From Bolinopsis microptera (lineage: Eukaryota > Ctenophora > Tentaculata > Lobata > Bolinopsidae): a stretch of 64,000 bases of DNA. Numbering within the stretch: position 1 is the first letter of the stretch; every line of letters begins with the position of its first letter. The translations under genes and the position numbers were made by a program. The DNA is taken from NCBI RefSeq assembly GCF_026151205.1, contig NC_087083.1, positions 928,001 through 992,000 of the forward strand. Reading direction: 5' to 3'. Positions 1 to 12,039 of the stretch are shown here, piece after piece. The notes under the pieces were generated by a model. The model did not search any database, had not been told where the DNA came from, and saw only the letters and a program-made list of their open reading frames with translations.

Positions 1-993
1 GAGCAGCCCCACCTGACGGCCCCAGTTATTAACTCATGTCTCATCAACAGATATGATGGCCCTGATAGTCACCTGCCTAATCATTCAGACCGTGAAGTGA
101 CCATCCATCCGGAATCCTCAATTTTTACTTTGTCTCTCGGCCAGAGTTGTAACATCAAGTTCACTGAATGTGACTCTGGAACTGAATCTTCTTATGAATG
201 TTTAGACCGCTCCTTGTACATAATGAGCCGTAGATCACAAGAAGTTTACAGCCATATGATTGAGCGTGGCTCAATATCAGATGGCATTAGATACTCGCTG
301 ACCTTTCGTGCTGTTAGCTGGACTAATAAAAATTGCACAAGTTTACATGGTGATTCAAACACAGGCCTCTTGCGTTTTGGGTCTGACAAGAGGGGTACCT
401 TTGGTGAGCTCATGCCAGGTCAAAAATTCTGGGCTCCCAGAATTGATGATATCAACCCTGTGTCCTGCATGGGTTACGCCAATGTAGTGCTCCACTGTGG
501 GATCAATGACGTGAGACAGCCTGATGTTAAATCTGAGAATGATATTGCTGATTGCTACAATAAACTGAAGCTGAAAATAAAACAAATTAAGAAGCTTAGC
601 CCTAGCACTAGAGCTGTATTTGTTTGTCAGCTGCTTCCCACTAGGGACTTACAGCTGAATTTTAAAGTTGATTCATTTAATAGACTTATTCATTTTGACC
701 TGCTCCCTACATGTAAGGATGTTGTGCGTGTTCAGGGTTTTATGAAGTTCGCCTGCAACCGTGTTCTTGCGGACGAACTTTCAAAACAATTTGACAGAAA
801 TGGTCGACCTGATACACTTCATCTTAACAAGTCAGGGGCAAGAGTCCTTGCTGGACTCATTAAACAATCTGTATTTACTAGGTTAAATGGTGGGGCAGAC
901 AGAAGACATCACATCGGCAAAGTTAATGGACGGCTATACAGCAACGTGGCTAGTGACCCGCCTGCACCGCAGCGGATGGGGAGGAACGGTTAA
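1..993 (+). CDS. LINE ORF1: AlkB-like Fe(II)/2OG dioxygenase fused to SGNH esterase (partial)
   Basis: Frame 1 is open from base 1 to TAA at 991-993 (330 codons; the N-terminus is outside the window). The first ~100 residues look like the AlkB double-stranded beta helix. An HSD iron-binding pair is at residues 28-30 (bases 82-90), the distal iron histidine is H85 in YSHMIERG (bases 253-255), and a YSLTFR strand carries the 2-oxoglutarate-binding arginine. From about residue 115 the protein becomes an SGNH/GDSL hydrolase: HGDSNTG holds the nucleophile serine, GIND the oxyanion asparagine, and DTLHLN the Asp-x-x-His pair. Esterase domains are known in ORF1 proteins of CR1-type LINEs. An AlkB domain could act on alkylated RNA or DNA of the retrotransposition intermediate, but that is inference. 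All visible catalytic residues are kept. Confidence 0.8.
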   Translation, partial: EQPHLTAPVINSCLINRYDGPDSHLPNHSDREVTIHPESSIFTLSLGQSCNIKFTECDSGTESSYECLDRSLYIMSRRSQEVYSHMIERGSISDGIRYSLTFRAVSWTNKNCTSLHGDSNTGLLRFGSDKRGTFGELMPGQKFWAPRIDDINPVSCMGYANVVLHCGINDVRQPDVKSENDIADCYNKLKLKIKQIKKLSPSTRAVFVCQLLPTRDLQLNFKVDSFNRLIHFDLLPTCKDVVRVQGFMKFACNRVLADELSKQFDRNGRPDTLHLNKSGARVLAGLIKQSVFTRLNGGADRRHHIGKVNGRLYSNVASDPPAPQRMGRNG

Positions 994-998
994 CAGGT

Positions 999-3900
999 AT
1001 GGTTAATCGTGTTCAAAAGGAAATTTGTTATCACTGTCTGAAGAATATTGGTCTAGGGCTTCCCCACTTTGAATGCTTTAACTGCAACAGTATTTTCCAT
1101 GCCAAATGTTTTAATCCCTCCAAAGCACAAGTTATTAATGACAACTTTTACTGCATCAAATGTAAACATTCTATATCTAAAAAATATAATCCTTTTAAAG
1201 TAATGACCGATCCTGAAGTTAATGACTGTGACCCATGTCTCCAAAAGATGTCTGATGTTTTGGAAAACTGTAGATCCTATACAATTAAGGACTTTAACAC
1301 ACATATCAAACCGTGTTTTGCAAGCAACTGCTCCATGATTTTCCAGAACATAGATGGCAATAAAACAAATTTTGATGCCTTTAGCATGGAACTAGACCTA
1401 ATAGCCGAAAAATTTAAAATTATTGGACTTGCTGAAACCAATATTGGAATAGAGGAAAGCACTGTTTACCATCTAGAGGGATACAATTGTTTCTACCAAG
1501 ATAAACATATCAATAAAGCGAAGGGAAGTGGAGTAGCATTGTACTTAAAGGACGAACTTAATGGAGTTGTAAACGAAGAATTATCATGGGTAACCAAAAA
1601 TCTTGAAACCCTATTTATTACCATTCAACATGATGAACCTCTACATGTAGGAGTTCTGTACCGTCCTCCTAGTGGGAACGCCTCAGAGGCACTAAATGAA
1701 CTTAGAAAAATGATTGAATCATGCTCAAAAAAGAATGTTTACATACTAGGAGACTTCAACATTAATCTCCATGATGAAAACAGTAAACTCGTTCAAGACT
1801 TTGAAAACCTTATTCTAGGCCTAGGTTTATCACCACTTATTTCTACGTCTACGCATCATAAACCAGGATGTAACCAATCATGCATTGACAACATACTCAC
1901 CACCAACATCGAAAACTCTATCTGCTCTGGAACGATTAGTACCTGCATCAGTCACCATCATGCTGTATTTAACATATTCAACTCACCCCTAGTCAGTGCT
2001 GAGGATCATGAACAAAAGCACTTCCAGTACTATGACTACTGTGCAACTAATGTGAACAAATTTGTCGAAGTACTAGACAATGAATTAACAAGTGATCCAC
2101 CAGAAGATTTCAGTACTTTTTTCACTCTATTCAATCATCAACTAGACAACGCATGTAAACTAGACCAGCCTAAGTGTTCTAAACGTACTGCTAAAAACAA
2201 CCCATGGATTACATCTGGCCTAATTGCCTCTATAAATAGAAAACATGAGCTTTATGACCTATGGAAAAAGGCAGTTAAGAAGAAATGCCTCAGCAACTCT
2301 TCACCTAGCCATGCAGACTGTCTTACTCTTTGTTATAATTGTACAAATAAGGTAACACGTCATGAAGAATTTAAGGCACACCGGAAGTTATTAAACCACC
2401 TTATCAATTCTGCAAAACGTAAGTATCATGGTGTTAAGATTACAGAATGCGCTGGAGATAGTAAGAAAACCTGGCAGATAATCAACGAACTACGTGGTAA
2501 GAAAAGACGTGAGATCAAGCCGAACTTCGTGATAAATAATGAACGTGTGATTAATCGTCGTATAATTGCAAATGAGTTCAATAAATACTTTGCCTCTATT
2601 GCAGCTAACCTGAACGAAGCATACTCTGGTGACTATTTGAGAATAAATTCGCTGCCTTCATTTACTGACTACCTGCCAACATCAATTACGTCCAGTATTT
2701 ATCTTTGGGATTCTGACTGTACTGAGATTAAAGAGACCATAAGCGAACTAAAAAACGGGAAATCCAGTGACATACCTATTCATGTGATCAAGAAGTCATG
2801 CCAAATTACTGCACCGTACTTAGCTAGATACTTTAACAAATGCATGCAAGAAGGCCACTTCCCCGATGAATTGAAGACTGGGAGAATCAGCCCCATTTAC
2901 AAAAAAGAAGATGAACAGCTATTAGAAAACTATAGACCAGTATCAACTCTACCTGTATTCGGGAAAATTCTAGAAAAGTTAATTTATAAGAGGCTCTATA
3001 GTTTCCTTACTTCCAAGGGGATAATACATGAAAACCAGTTCGGCTTTAGGAAAGGACACTCCACCAGCCATGCACTGAACTACTCTGTAGAACATATAGA
3101 ATCGTTAATTAGTAAAAAGCAACATGTCCTAGGGGTCTTCATCGATCTCTCAAAAGCCTTTGACACTCTAGATCACTGTAAACTAACTACTAAATTAAAA
3201 AACTACGGTATAAGAGGGAATGCTCTGAATCTTATCTCTAGTTACTTGTCTAATAGGAAACAATTTGTAAATGTTCTAGATACCAAATCTGATGAATTAC
3301 CGGTCGAATTTGGAGTCCCTCAGGGTAGTGTATTAGGACCTCTACTTTTCCTACTGTATATCAATGATATTTGCAATATAACTAATAAGGGTAAATTTGT
3401 CTTATTTGCAGACGATACTAATATATTTGTCGCTGCCGATTCGAAAAATAAAGCATACGAATTGGCTAATGAAGTACTACAGGCCGTAAATAAGTATATG
3501 GGAGTTAACCTACTGCACATTAATGTAAAGAAGTGTTGTTATATGTACTTTTCTCCCTCTAAACGTGATAATAGCGAATTAAATGCAGATATAGATAGCC
3601 AAAACTTGTCCATAAATAACAAAATAATTAAACGTGTAAGTCAGACAAAATTTCTTGGAGTAATCATTGATGATAAACTGAGCTGGAAACCACACATATT
3701 ATCTCTCAATAAGAAACTAAGTAGTGCTTGTGGACGTATCTACCGTATTAAGAAATGCTTGCCAGAATCACTATATAAGCAAATATATCATTCTCTCTTT
3801 GAATCACACCTAGGTTATGCTATTTCTGTCTGGGGAGGTATTCCCAATAATCAGTTGAAACCGCTATTTATTACTCAAAAGAAGTGTATCAGGATTCTCT

Positions 3901-4351
3901 TTGGAGACTTTGAAGCCTATGTAGACAAGTTCAAGACATGTGCTAGAGCAAGACCAATTAATTCTCAACGTCTAGGATCTGAATTCTATGTTAAAGAGTC
4001 CACCAAACCTCTATTCACAAAACACGAACTACTTGCTATAGAGAACCTATACAGATGTATAGGTACCGTTGTTTAATGGAATTGTTTAAGATCATTAAGT
4101 CACGAGTACCAATTTCGTTATACTACCTATTCGGCTTATCAAATAGGAAAGATAATTTGTTAATCACGCCCTCTCCAACTAATCAATTTATGTACAAATC
4201 TGCATGGCTGTGGAACGAATTTCGTAAAGTTGGGCCGATGAATTTCACCTCCCCTTGCAGCTCTGTCAAGAATTTGCTTAAACAGTCACTTCTAAGAGCT
4301 CAAAACAGGTATGGAACTGATTGGTGTGACAAAAATTTCACTGAATTCTGA
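999..4351 (+). CDS. LINE ORF2: PHD-like finger, APE endonuclease, reverse transcriptase (one frameshift)
   Basis: The ATG at 999 opens five bases after the ORF1 stop. Residues 10-55 form a C4HC3 PHD-type finger (C10, C13, C26, C29, H34, C37, C52, C55). The endonuclease follows at about residues 110-340, with FQNIDG, GLAETN and LGDFNINL motifs. Its terminal SDH triad reads SHH (in ISHHHAVF), so the catalytic aspartate appears substituted by histidine. The reverse transcriptase has FIDLSKAFDT, GVPQGSVLGPLLF and LFADDTN motifs. The frame stops at 4076, but the usual CR1-like C-terminus continues in another frame from about 4055 to the TGA at 4349-4351. There has therefore been a one-base loss or two-base gain near 4055-4075. 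The copy is probably dead or mis-sequenced at this point. Family-level assignment is secure; the clade is less so. Confidence 0.88.
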
Positions 4352-7152
4352 GTGAGAAGTGATAATTGCCTGTTATTCCCACTTACTGACTGATAATCTT
4401 ATCTATGGATACCATGCTTGAATTTAGGTAAACAACATAGCACTTCCTCACCAGTCACGTTGAACGCGATCGCCGAATGATAAAACAATATGGAAACGCG
4501 CGCGCACAGCATTGCGCGCTGATACTCTAAATACTGTGCGCGTTTCGTCCGGAACCTGGGGGAGTTCCCGCTCTAATATATCTGACGACAGTGATCACTC
4601 ATTATGAGAACTAATCCCGACCACTTTCCCGGTCGAACCGTACCCAAATCAAACTAATTTATGAACCACGTGTATAGCCAACGTCCTTGCGGTGCTGAGC
4701 CGATGTAAAACTCTTCTGTCTCTTGTTAATATTTTAGTTGTACTGTGCATAAAAGTGTGTAGTGACAAGTGTGTAGTGGTAATGTATATTATTTATTATG
4801 ACGACGCGATATTTATAATGCAGAATAAAAAAGCTGCTTTCGATATGACTGGTGGTGGGCTCTCTCCGGCGGGACATAGATCTATATAGGGGGTACCCGG
4901 GGTACGAGTTAACGAACAGTGTTCGTGTCCTTCCACAACCCCCTGTTACCTGTGTTTCTGTCGGGGTAGCCTAATTCATCCGTTAGAATCGCAGAGTTAG
5001 CGGAGCTCATGATATCTCGCGACATATGCTGCATGAACGGTGCAAGACTTGCGCCGTTTGTTTCAGCATCCAGTTGCGAGTGCTTGCCCATCGAAAACAT
5101 GATTAGTGATTGTGGATTTTATTGATATTACTGATTATCCATCATATTCAGTATTAATGTTATCCATTATTTATTTATTGACATCCTTCAGTCTCCAAAA
5201 CGAGGTGTGAAGGTAAATTAACTTTGAGCCTTGTTTTGGCGACTGCTTAATCGATGGGCAAGTAGGTATTTGTTTTTTAGCAGTGTTGAACATTGAAACA
5301 ATTATAAAATGTTTATTTTTATCTTATATAACGTACAATATGAATGACATATGCTATAGTGACGTAACATATATAGTGCAAAGAATTAGTAACTTGCGAG
5401 ATCTGATTTGGTGATATTCGACGTTAACATTTTGCAGTTTACAGTTGCACAATGTTGACGTCGATTGTTACTAACATTTATCTGAATTTAATACAAGTAC
5501 ATGTCACATATAAATTGGGTACGGTTGAAATGAAACTCGTGCCTCAAAATTTTCCGTTATTTGCATTGCAGTGTCCACGCCCTGTACTGCGTTAACGACC
5601 GAAATTTTCCCAATATGCAATTATTATTTTGCTTATAAAATTCTCTGATAAATAATAATATATCGTGACATTTAATTGTAAGATAACAAACCTCGCGCGC
5701 GCGGCGCTTTCATCTGCACCTGAGAATCTCTCAGCAATGTGTGGCTGTCTGCGCGGCGGGCTGTGTATTGTGTATATAGCTGAATTTAAATTTAGATTTA
5801 TTTGTAAATGTATAATAATATTAAATATGTATTGATTGTTTTGTGGTAAATAAAAATTTTGTTTTACTAAAAAAAAATTTTGTTTTACTACTTACCATTG
5901 TACAGTCAAAAATTATATTTTTAATTTCAGCATAGTGATGAGAGTGGGCTATCAAAGTATCAATGTGTGGGATTTCTGCTGCTTTGTTACAGTCATCTGA
6001 CTTTTTCATTTTTACTCGGTGACTTTCTGAGGAAAGAGTTCTGCTAAAAAAGATAAAAAAGATATGCACGCGAGAGATGTTTACTCTGAGATTATGCTGA
6101 TGCCGGATGCATCACAAACACATATTATTCGAACTGCAAATCGGAGAATTTTTTTATAATCCTGAACTTAATTTAAAATCCTTACTTAAAATCAGTTCTC
6201 ATCCAATACTTCACAGAGATTGCATCTAAGAGAGTAACAGGACGCTCGCAATATCTTGTACATATAGATATTTTCTTGTGTTTGAAATCATTATATCTCA
6301 AGTTTGGCACATATAATTTTCCCAAACTCTCACACATTATCCGTCATATAGCCATGTAACTATCTGGAAAGTTTAAAGAAAATCTATCAGTCAGACCGTG
6401 AGAAAATCATTAGAAATATATTCTAAGTTATTCACAAAAACACTGTATTTTCGAACTTTTTAACTTTTCATTTTGAACAGATTTGTCGTTCTGGTACCAA
6501 AATGCTTTACAATAATAAACGTACGGCGCGAGAACATTTCCTTGTCCAAAGTCTGACAGTTAACAACATGCGTAGGATTCCCTCAAGAGGTGAAATCGTA
6601 ATCGCCACCCTTGACGGATGTTACTCGTCTACATTTATTCGAAGTAGCGCGCGCCGCTTTCTTCTCGAGATATTAGCTTGGCCCGATGGCAAGTGCTACG
6701 AAGTAGCGCGCGCCGGGCCAGACCATTAACAATGGTCAAGCGCCCCCCCCCCCCAGGAAAAGTTACCGGCTGGTGGTGGTACTAGAGTTGGTTTAATTTA
6801 AACAGACGGCTTGACCTCGCGCGCGACAACAAGCATGATTTGCACGCGTGGCGTATTCCAATGTTCAGGCAGCTACCACGTAACACAATTCAGCCAACCA
6901 GAGTACAGTACAGGAATTCGCAAAATTAAAGTTGCAAACTTTTGATCGGCCCGAAAGGGGACTTTTCTGGAGATTTTGAGATAACTCAACAATTACGTTG
7001 TCTTGAATTTTCCTCATGGAGAGGTAACGTTACTTTTAAAAGAGGAACATGTTACAAAAAACCGGATGTCTCCAACTCTTTTCCTTTCAAAGTTAAGCCC
7101 CATCCGGTCAGGGTTCCTGGGCCCCTGTTCAACTTAAGTTGAAGTACTTCAT
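4352..7152. other. LINE 3' UTR followed by gene-free transposon debris
   Basis: The first ~480 bases are the LINE 3' UTR. After it no host ORF can be supported. A second LINE-like 3' tail lies at about 5690-5890: GC-rich patch, AT-rich tail, AATAAA at about 5850, then a 16-base phrase repeated across an A-run at 5853-5888. At 6255-6420 there is a reverse-strand relative of the interior of the element at 13.7-14.1 kb. A C-rich run sits at 6745-6755, and the phrase CGAAGTAGCGCGCGCC occurs twice around 6640 and 6700. Confidence 0.5.
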
Positions 7153-7594
7153 GTTGGCGCCCCCTCCCTGAAAATAAAATTGAACAAATTAGGTGATTTT
7201 AATATACTTATAGGATATGTTAACGAGTGATACTTGACACACACTGTAACCCCATTTGATCGCGCGTGGCCGGCCGCGCGGCGTGCACGCTTCGCGTGCA
7301 CGAGTGCTAGAGGTATACAATTACAACGTGTAGCAAGGTGATACTCGTAAAATATTTGTTTCAAATATCAGGATCCCGTCGACGAGTCCAACTCGGCGCC
7401 AAATCGTCGTTTGAAATTGAATGTAGGAAAATTTCAAAAACTTAACTAAAAGTTAAGTAATAGCAAAACTGCGCGTTATGCTCTACTTCTAGATACACAC
7501 TTTTTAAAAGATTTTACCGGCGTATCCTCTAAAATCACCTAATTTGTTCAATTTTATTTTTAAGGAGGGAACCAAAAGGGGAGGGGGCGCCAAC
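7153..7594. mobile_element. MITE with about 50-bp terminal inverted repeats
   Basis: The left end starts GTTGGCGCCCCCTCC. The right end is its reverse complement, ending in GGGGGCGCCAAC. Homology continues inward for about 45 bases, through the AAATAAAATTGAACAAATT phrase, with a 12-base insertion on the right arm. The interior holds a reverse copy of a dispersed phrase (ACTCGTAAAATATTTGTTTC) that also occurs at 29.7 and 32.2 kb, and a GC hairpin at 7285-7305. No coding sequence is visible and no convincing target-site duplication was found. Confidence 0.7.
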
Positions 7595-7613
7595 AGAGGG
7601 GCGCTTTTTTCGG

Positions 7614-7614
<1 letters not shown>

Positions 7615-7644
<30 letters not shown>
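7615..7644 (+). repeat. Poly-G tract, 30 bases
   Basis: This is an uninterrupted run of 30 G just outside the right arm of the 7.2-7.6 kb MITE. Its true length is likely uncertain because long G runs sequence poorly. Confidence 0.95.
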
Positions 7645-7646
<2 letters not shown>

Positions 7647-9094
7647 ACAGTGAACAGGCAACGTTACGCCACTGCTTCACGGCCTCGTAATACCCTAAAT
7701 ACCCTAAGGCTAAAACTGGACATTATGACTATGAGCAAATCAAGCTTTTTTTTTGGGGCAGGATAGTAGCAAATCTACTGTTACTGTTAGTGTTATCGTT
7801 CGAATTATATTAATCATTTATAAAAACAGGTACGAATTCCGGTGCTATAACGGCACTTTAAATATAATCGGTACTAACATTAATAATAACATGAACATAT
7901 CATTGTCATTTGAAGGTCTACCCTACGGCTATTAATATCTAAGCAAATTTTTCTTCTTTTACAATATTATTAGAGCCATCGATAATTTTTGCCGCTCAGA
8001 TCTGCCCTAAAAAGGTCGACATGTTTAAATTAAATGGTTAATGTTATCGGGGAGGATATCGCAAATTAAATGTTGACAAAAAGTAATTGTTCCGAAACTC
8101 GTAACTGTCATTTTCATTGAGACCCATTTTAACAGCGTGTAATTGTATAACTATATTGATCAAATACAAGCGCGCTAGCTGCTAGCATACTTGTATCATT
8201 TAATTTTAAATCAAATTTATTCGGATATATATTTATTGATTATGTATTGAATTGGTGATAAATAATAAAATTGTCTTTTCTCAAAAAAATTGTCTTTTCT
8301 CTCATTCCCTCTTCGATATTCTATCAGTGATCAAACTGTAGTACTGACAGTACTGAAGCTGAAAAGAATCAAATTTACAATTCTTAGGAACAAGAATAAA
8401 TTGCATTATGCATTACCTCCGAACGATTATAAACGTTTTTGAGAAAACGTACCTGCGATTTTAAGAAACAGTGACACTGAGTCCATACCATCTTCGTCAA
8501 GAAACATGATGGTTGGGTGTCATGGTAGGTTTGCCCCTCGCACGTGACTTGTCATGTTGCTTGTGATATCAGATATGCGTCTTGTATATATATATATATA
8601 TCGTATATCATTATCAATATCAATATCATGCTAACGTGCGCTCGATCTAGGAAGTCATTAAATGAGATCGTTGGCACGCTTTAATTCAGACTTGGTAGCT
8701 TAGGAATTAGTAAAATGTAATTGCATAACGTTACCATTTGGGGCCCTTTGGTCCTTCAAGTTAAAAAAATTAAAGAAGTCTGGTATTTTTGATGCCCTTG
8801 GAACTTTTTGTAATTGCATAACTTTACCATTTGGCGCCCTTTGCCTTTGGTCCTTCAAGTTTAAAAAAGAAGTCTGGTATTTTTTGATGCCCCTCGGAGC
8901 TTTTTGTAATCCTAATTATTTTTCGCATCGACTGAACGTTAAATTGCCTGGTATATGGTACATTTTTCTGCAACATCGGATGATTGATGGCGCTGCATAG
9001 CATTAGCTAGCTGGGTTTGCGGAGAGCCTTTGTCTGTTGCTCTTTAGTTTTACAGCATAACAGCATTATAGCATTATGCATAAATGTCTAGTTA
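7645..9094. other. Gene-free stretch with a LINE-like 3' tail
   Basis: No ORF with family features is visible. A tail at about 8200-8305 resembles the one near 5.85 kb: an AT-rich stretch, an ATAAATAATAAA signal, and the phrase TTGTCTTTTCTC repeated across an A-run. A short (TA)n lies at 8585-8602. The stretch 8735-8910 contains two diverged copies of an about 120-bp unit (TTGCATAACKTTACCATTTGG...). Confidence 0.45.
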
Positions 9095-9190
9095 AATGGA
9101 GAAATTAGGAAGAAGAGGAAACCTTACGTTCTTCTATCCCGCCCAATCTCATGATTCAATTAAATACCGATCGCTGTGCAATACTTTATA
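9095..9190 (+). repeat. Dispersed repeat family 'GAGAAATTAGGAAGA', copy 1
   Basis: This is a roughly 90-bp phrase beginning GGAGAAATTAGGAAGAAG and running through TTCTATCCCGCCCAATCTCA. Further copies lie at 9612-9720, 9975-10060 and 14612-14700 (plus) and 13198-13260 (minus). It is probably an end fragment of a larger repeat, because the phrase CACTGATAGGGGGTACCAAT accompanies several copies. Confidence 0.7.
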
Positions 9191-9194
9191 TTTA

Positions 9195-9509
9195 CTAGCA
9201 GGAACCCGTATAACCCTAAAATGGTGTCAAGACTCAAGAGACCAAAATAATTATCACCTATTTAATTCGCGTTTTTGACACCACTTGGGAGTCCAAATTT
9301 TGGGCTCTAAAACTCCTATTTCTTGACCAAGGCCAATTTTTTATTTTTTCTTGCTGATTTGGAGGCCATTAAAGCATTTGACCCAGTCAACAAAGTTTCA
9401 GTTGTATATTTTTTACGGTTTTTGCGGAAAGTCGCGTTAAAGTTGATGCCGTGGTGTCAGTAAAATGGTACGGAACCATATATATCGTCTCGCTTTATAT
9501 ATAGTAAGA
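9195..9509 (-). mobile_element. Non-autonomous Helitron-like element, copy A (full length)
   Basis: Read on the minus strand it begins TCTTACTATATATAAAGCG and ends CCTGCTAG. It is inserted between A and T with no target duplication. That is the Helitron signature of 5'-TC, 3'-CTRR and an AT insertion site. Full-length copy D (34941-35246) has the same termini and also sits between A and T. A strong internal hairpin (GGTGTCAA pairing with TTGACACC) precedes the 3' end. It is about 315 bp with no coding capacity. Confidence 0.72.
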
Positions 9510-9534
9510 TTGCTTGATCGTAACTGTAAATAAT

Positions 9535-9611
9535 TTACTGGGCCGCGCTCAGCCTGTCATTCCGCCTAATCTCTATATTTATAAACATGATAGCCTGAGG
9601 TCCCCAGGTAA
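9535..9611 (+). mobile_element. 77-bp hAT-like mini-MITE, copy 1
   Basis: The unit starts TTACTGGGC and ends CCCCAGGTAA, with the core GCTCAGCCTGTCATTCCGCC. The same unit occurs at 29316-29417 and 29788-29864, where 8-bp target duplications flank it. No clear duplication is left here. It lies 25 bp from Helitron copy A. Confidence 0.65.
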
Positions 9612-10204
9612 ATGGAGAAATTAGGAAGAAGAGGAAACCTCACGTTCTTCTATCCCGCCCAATCTCATGATTCAATTAAATGCCGATCGCTGTGCAATAC
9701 TTTATATTTATTGCTTGATCGTAACTGTAAATAATATGAAAAATATCGAACGATTGATGGCGCCGCATAGCGGGGTTTGCGGAGGGCCTTTGCATCACGC
9801 AACTCATGTCTTTACAGCATCACAGCTTTTGTACACTTCTAGTTCAATGTAAAAAGATAAACGGCTGATAAATAATTTGATTTCAACCCCCCTAGCACTG
9901 ATAGGGGGCTGATATGTGATATAAGGGGGTACCAATTAGTGTAATGTTATCATTAATCATATTAAGTCGGATAATTCAGAGAAATTAGGAAGATAATAAG
10001 AAACCTTACGTTCTTCTATCCCGCCCAATCTCATGATTCAATTAAAAACCGATCTCTCAATCTCATGATTCAAATAAATTTGCCTGTTTGAGTGTTCTGA
10101 AACAAATTTCTTCGACTTCCTTGTTGCTTTACTGTTTGTTCTTCCTGCATTTAGTCTGGCATCTTGTAAATTTTCCGTATTTTGTATTTCGAATTTTTCA
10201 GCCG
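9612..10204. repeat. Further copies of the 'GAGAAATTAGGAAGA' repeat
   Basis: Two direct copies at 9612-9720 and 9975-10060 are separated by the CACTGATAGGGG phrase and a partial copy of the unit seen at 14.3-14.6 kb (GATTGATGGCGCCGC, GGGTTTGCGG). No gene is visible. Confidence 0.6.
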
Positions 10205-10379
10205 TACGTGACCTTATCGGACCTTATTTGGACGGACATTAAATGAACATAAATAATTATGAACGGACATTATGATTAATATGAACGCTAGATACTGATA
10301 GAAGGCATTCAAAACCATCAAAAACCCGAATTTTTTCATCTTTTTTGACGTTTTTTAAAAATTTTAGCAAATGATTTTT
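10205..10379. repeat. Left half of a host repeat split by the 2.56-kb element
   Basis: This stretch matches 31785-31930 nearly base for base (GGACCTTATTTGGACG... through GCAAATGATTTTT). The match then resumes on the far side of the 10380-12939 element at 12944-13080. The two halves are one older dispersed repeat into which the younger element inserted. Confidence 0.8.
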
Positions 10380-11209
10380 GGACACGTTCATTGAAGTTTG
10401 AGGATATTGGTAAATATTAGTGACCCTACTGAATGGCACGATGATGTAAAATGTGTCACACTATGAAACTATATAAACCCTCTATGGTTAGGATAATCGT
10501 TTCATCCTCTAGATAAACTTTGTCGCATAACGATATCTTTATCAGACGATAATATATCGCTTAAATGCAGCCGGCAGTGAGTTGTAAACTTTGTCACACT
10601 ATAAAAACGTGACAGAGTTTATATGGACCCCTTGTTGCCGTGTTTGACCAAATTTTCGAATTTCCAATTTATATGATAGTTGCATATGACTATTATCTAC
10701 ATATTTAGCGACTTTTTTCGTTAAATGGTAGCACCATATAAACTCCGTCACACATTTAAGAAATTTATATGAGGGATGATTATGACATCCTGACAAGAAA
10801 TGCCGAATAGTCTAGCATTATTTTGTGAGCTGAATGTGTTTGGAATTGTTCACATATTTCATTGTTATAGGCAAATACAAATACAGAAGGCAGAAATAGG
10901 TAAACTTTGTCACATACATTTGTATGATATCTCAACATGTGTGAAATTGAGTAAATATTAGTATACCAACTTAAACACCCTATATAACGTACTATGGATC
11001 AATTAACAATATTTCAACCACACCGGTCATATAAATTATTATATGGCAGTGGTATGTTAACATTGGCAAAAATTCAACACCTGAACATGGTAAAATTTTG
11101 TAAATTTCGTCACAAAAAATATGATAACTTTATTTGCTATTTTTTGGCAAAATAACTAGTTTATCGACATAGGTAATATGGTGATAAAGTAACATTATAT
11201 CATAATCGA

Positions 11210-11870
11210 GGTATGATTCTTCAAAATAGGGGGCAAAAAATGTAAATTTCGTCACATACGTCATTTTAAAATTTAGATACATTTTCTTTCATATCAATAG
11301 TCCTTATTATAGTTGGAATGGATGTATACAAGAAATGTAGAAACCCATGCCAATTTTTCATCACATTGACATTATACTGTTGGGACAGGAAAAGTGAATT
11401 TCGTCACATTTCAGTAAATTAGTCAAATTAAACTCAGCATTGTTAAACTTGAGTTCTAATTTGCTGAACAATAATCAACCAATAATTCCTGGAAGAAAAT
11501 CGAATTTTAACTGAGGTATGGTTCTTCAAAATAGGGGCAAGAAATGTAAATTTCGTCACATACGTTATTTTAAAATTTAGATAGATTTTCTTTCATATCA
11601 ATAGTCCTTATTATAGTTGGAATGCATTTATACAAGAAATGTAGAAACCCATGCCAATTTTTCATCACATTGAAATTATTGTACTGTTGGGGCAGAAAAG
11701 GTGAATTCTGTCACATTTCAGTAATTTAGTAAAATTAAACTCAGCATTGTTAAACTTGAGTTCTAATTTGCTGAACAATAACCAACCGATAATTCCTGGA
11801 AGAACATTGAATTCTAACCGAGGTATGGTTCTTCAAAATAGGGTCAAGAAATGTAAATTTCGTCACATAC
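11210..11870 (+). repeat. Roughly 305-bp tandem duplication inside the TIR element
   Basis: Units begin near 11210, 11514 and 11818 at GGTATGRTTCTTCAAAATAG. The first two are near-complete and the third is truncated. Each unit brings two TCGTCACAT words. Confidence 0.85.
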
Positions 11871-12039
11871 GCGTACGTCATTGTAAAATGTGGATACAAT
11901 TTCTTTCACGTGAACAGTCCTAATTGCAGTCTGAAATGATTAATACAGCTAGGAAATATAAAAACCCCTGCCCATTCTATAATGTACGTAATATGTTAAT
12001 CACAGACTATTTCATTCGATAATCATTGTTTCCAAATTT

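Larger units (their letters stand above)
1..4832 (+). mobile_element. CR1/L2-like non-LTR retrotransposon, 5' end outside window
   Basis: A long plus-strand LINE runs from the window edge to about 4.8 kb. It has two tightly packed ORFs: ORF1 (AlkB-like plus SGNH esterase) stops at 991-993 and the ORF2 ATG lies at 999. ORF2 carries a PHD-like finger, an APE-type endonuclease and a reverse transcriptase with an FADD active site. A roughly 480-bp 3' UTR ends near an AATAAA-containing tail at about 4823-4832. An SGNH esterase in ORF1 and the RT motif order are known from the CR1/L2 group. Only one late frameshift and one endonuclease substitution spoil this copy, so it looks young. The exact 3' end and any target-site duplication cannot be fixed because the 5' end is off the window. 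Confidence 0.85.
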
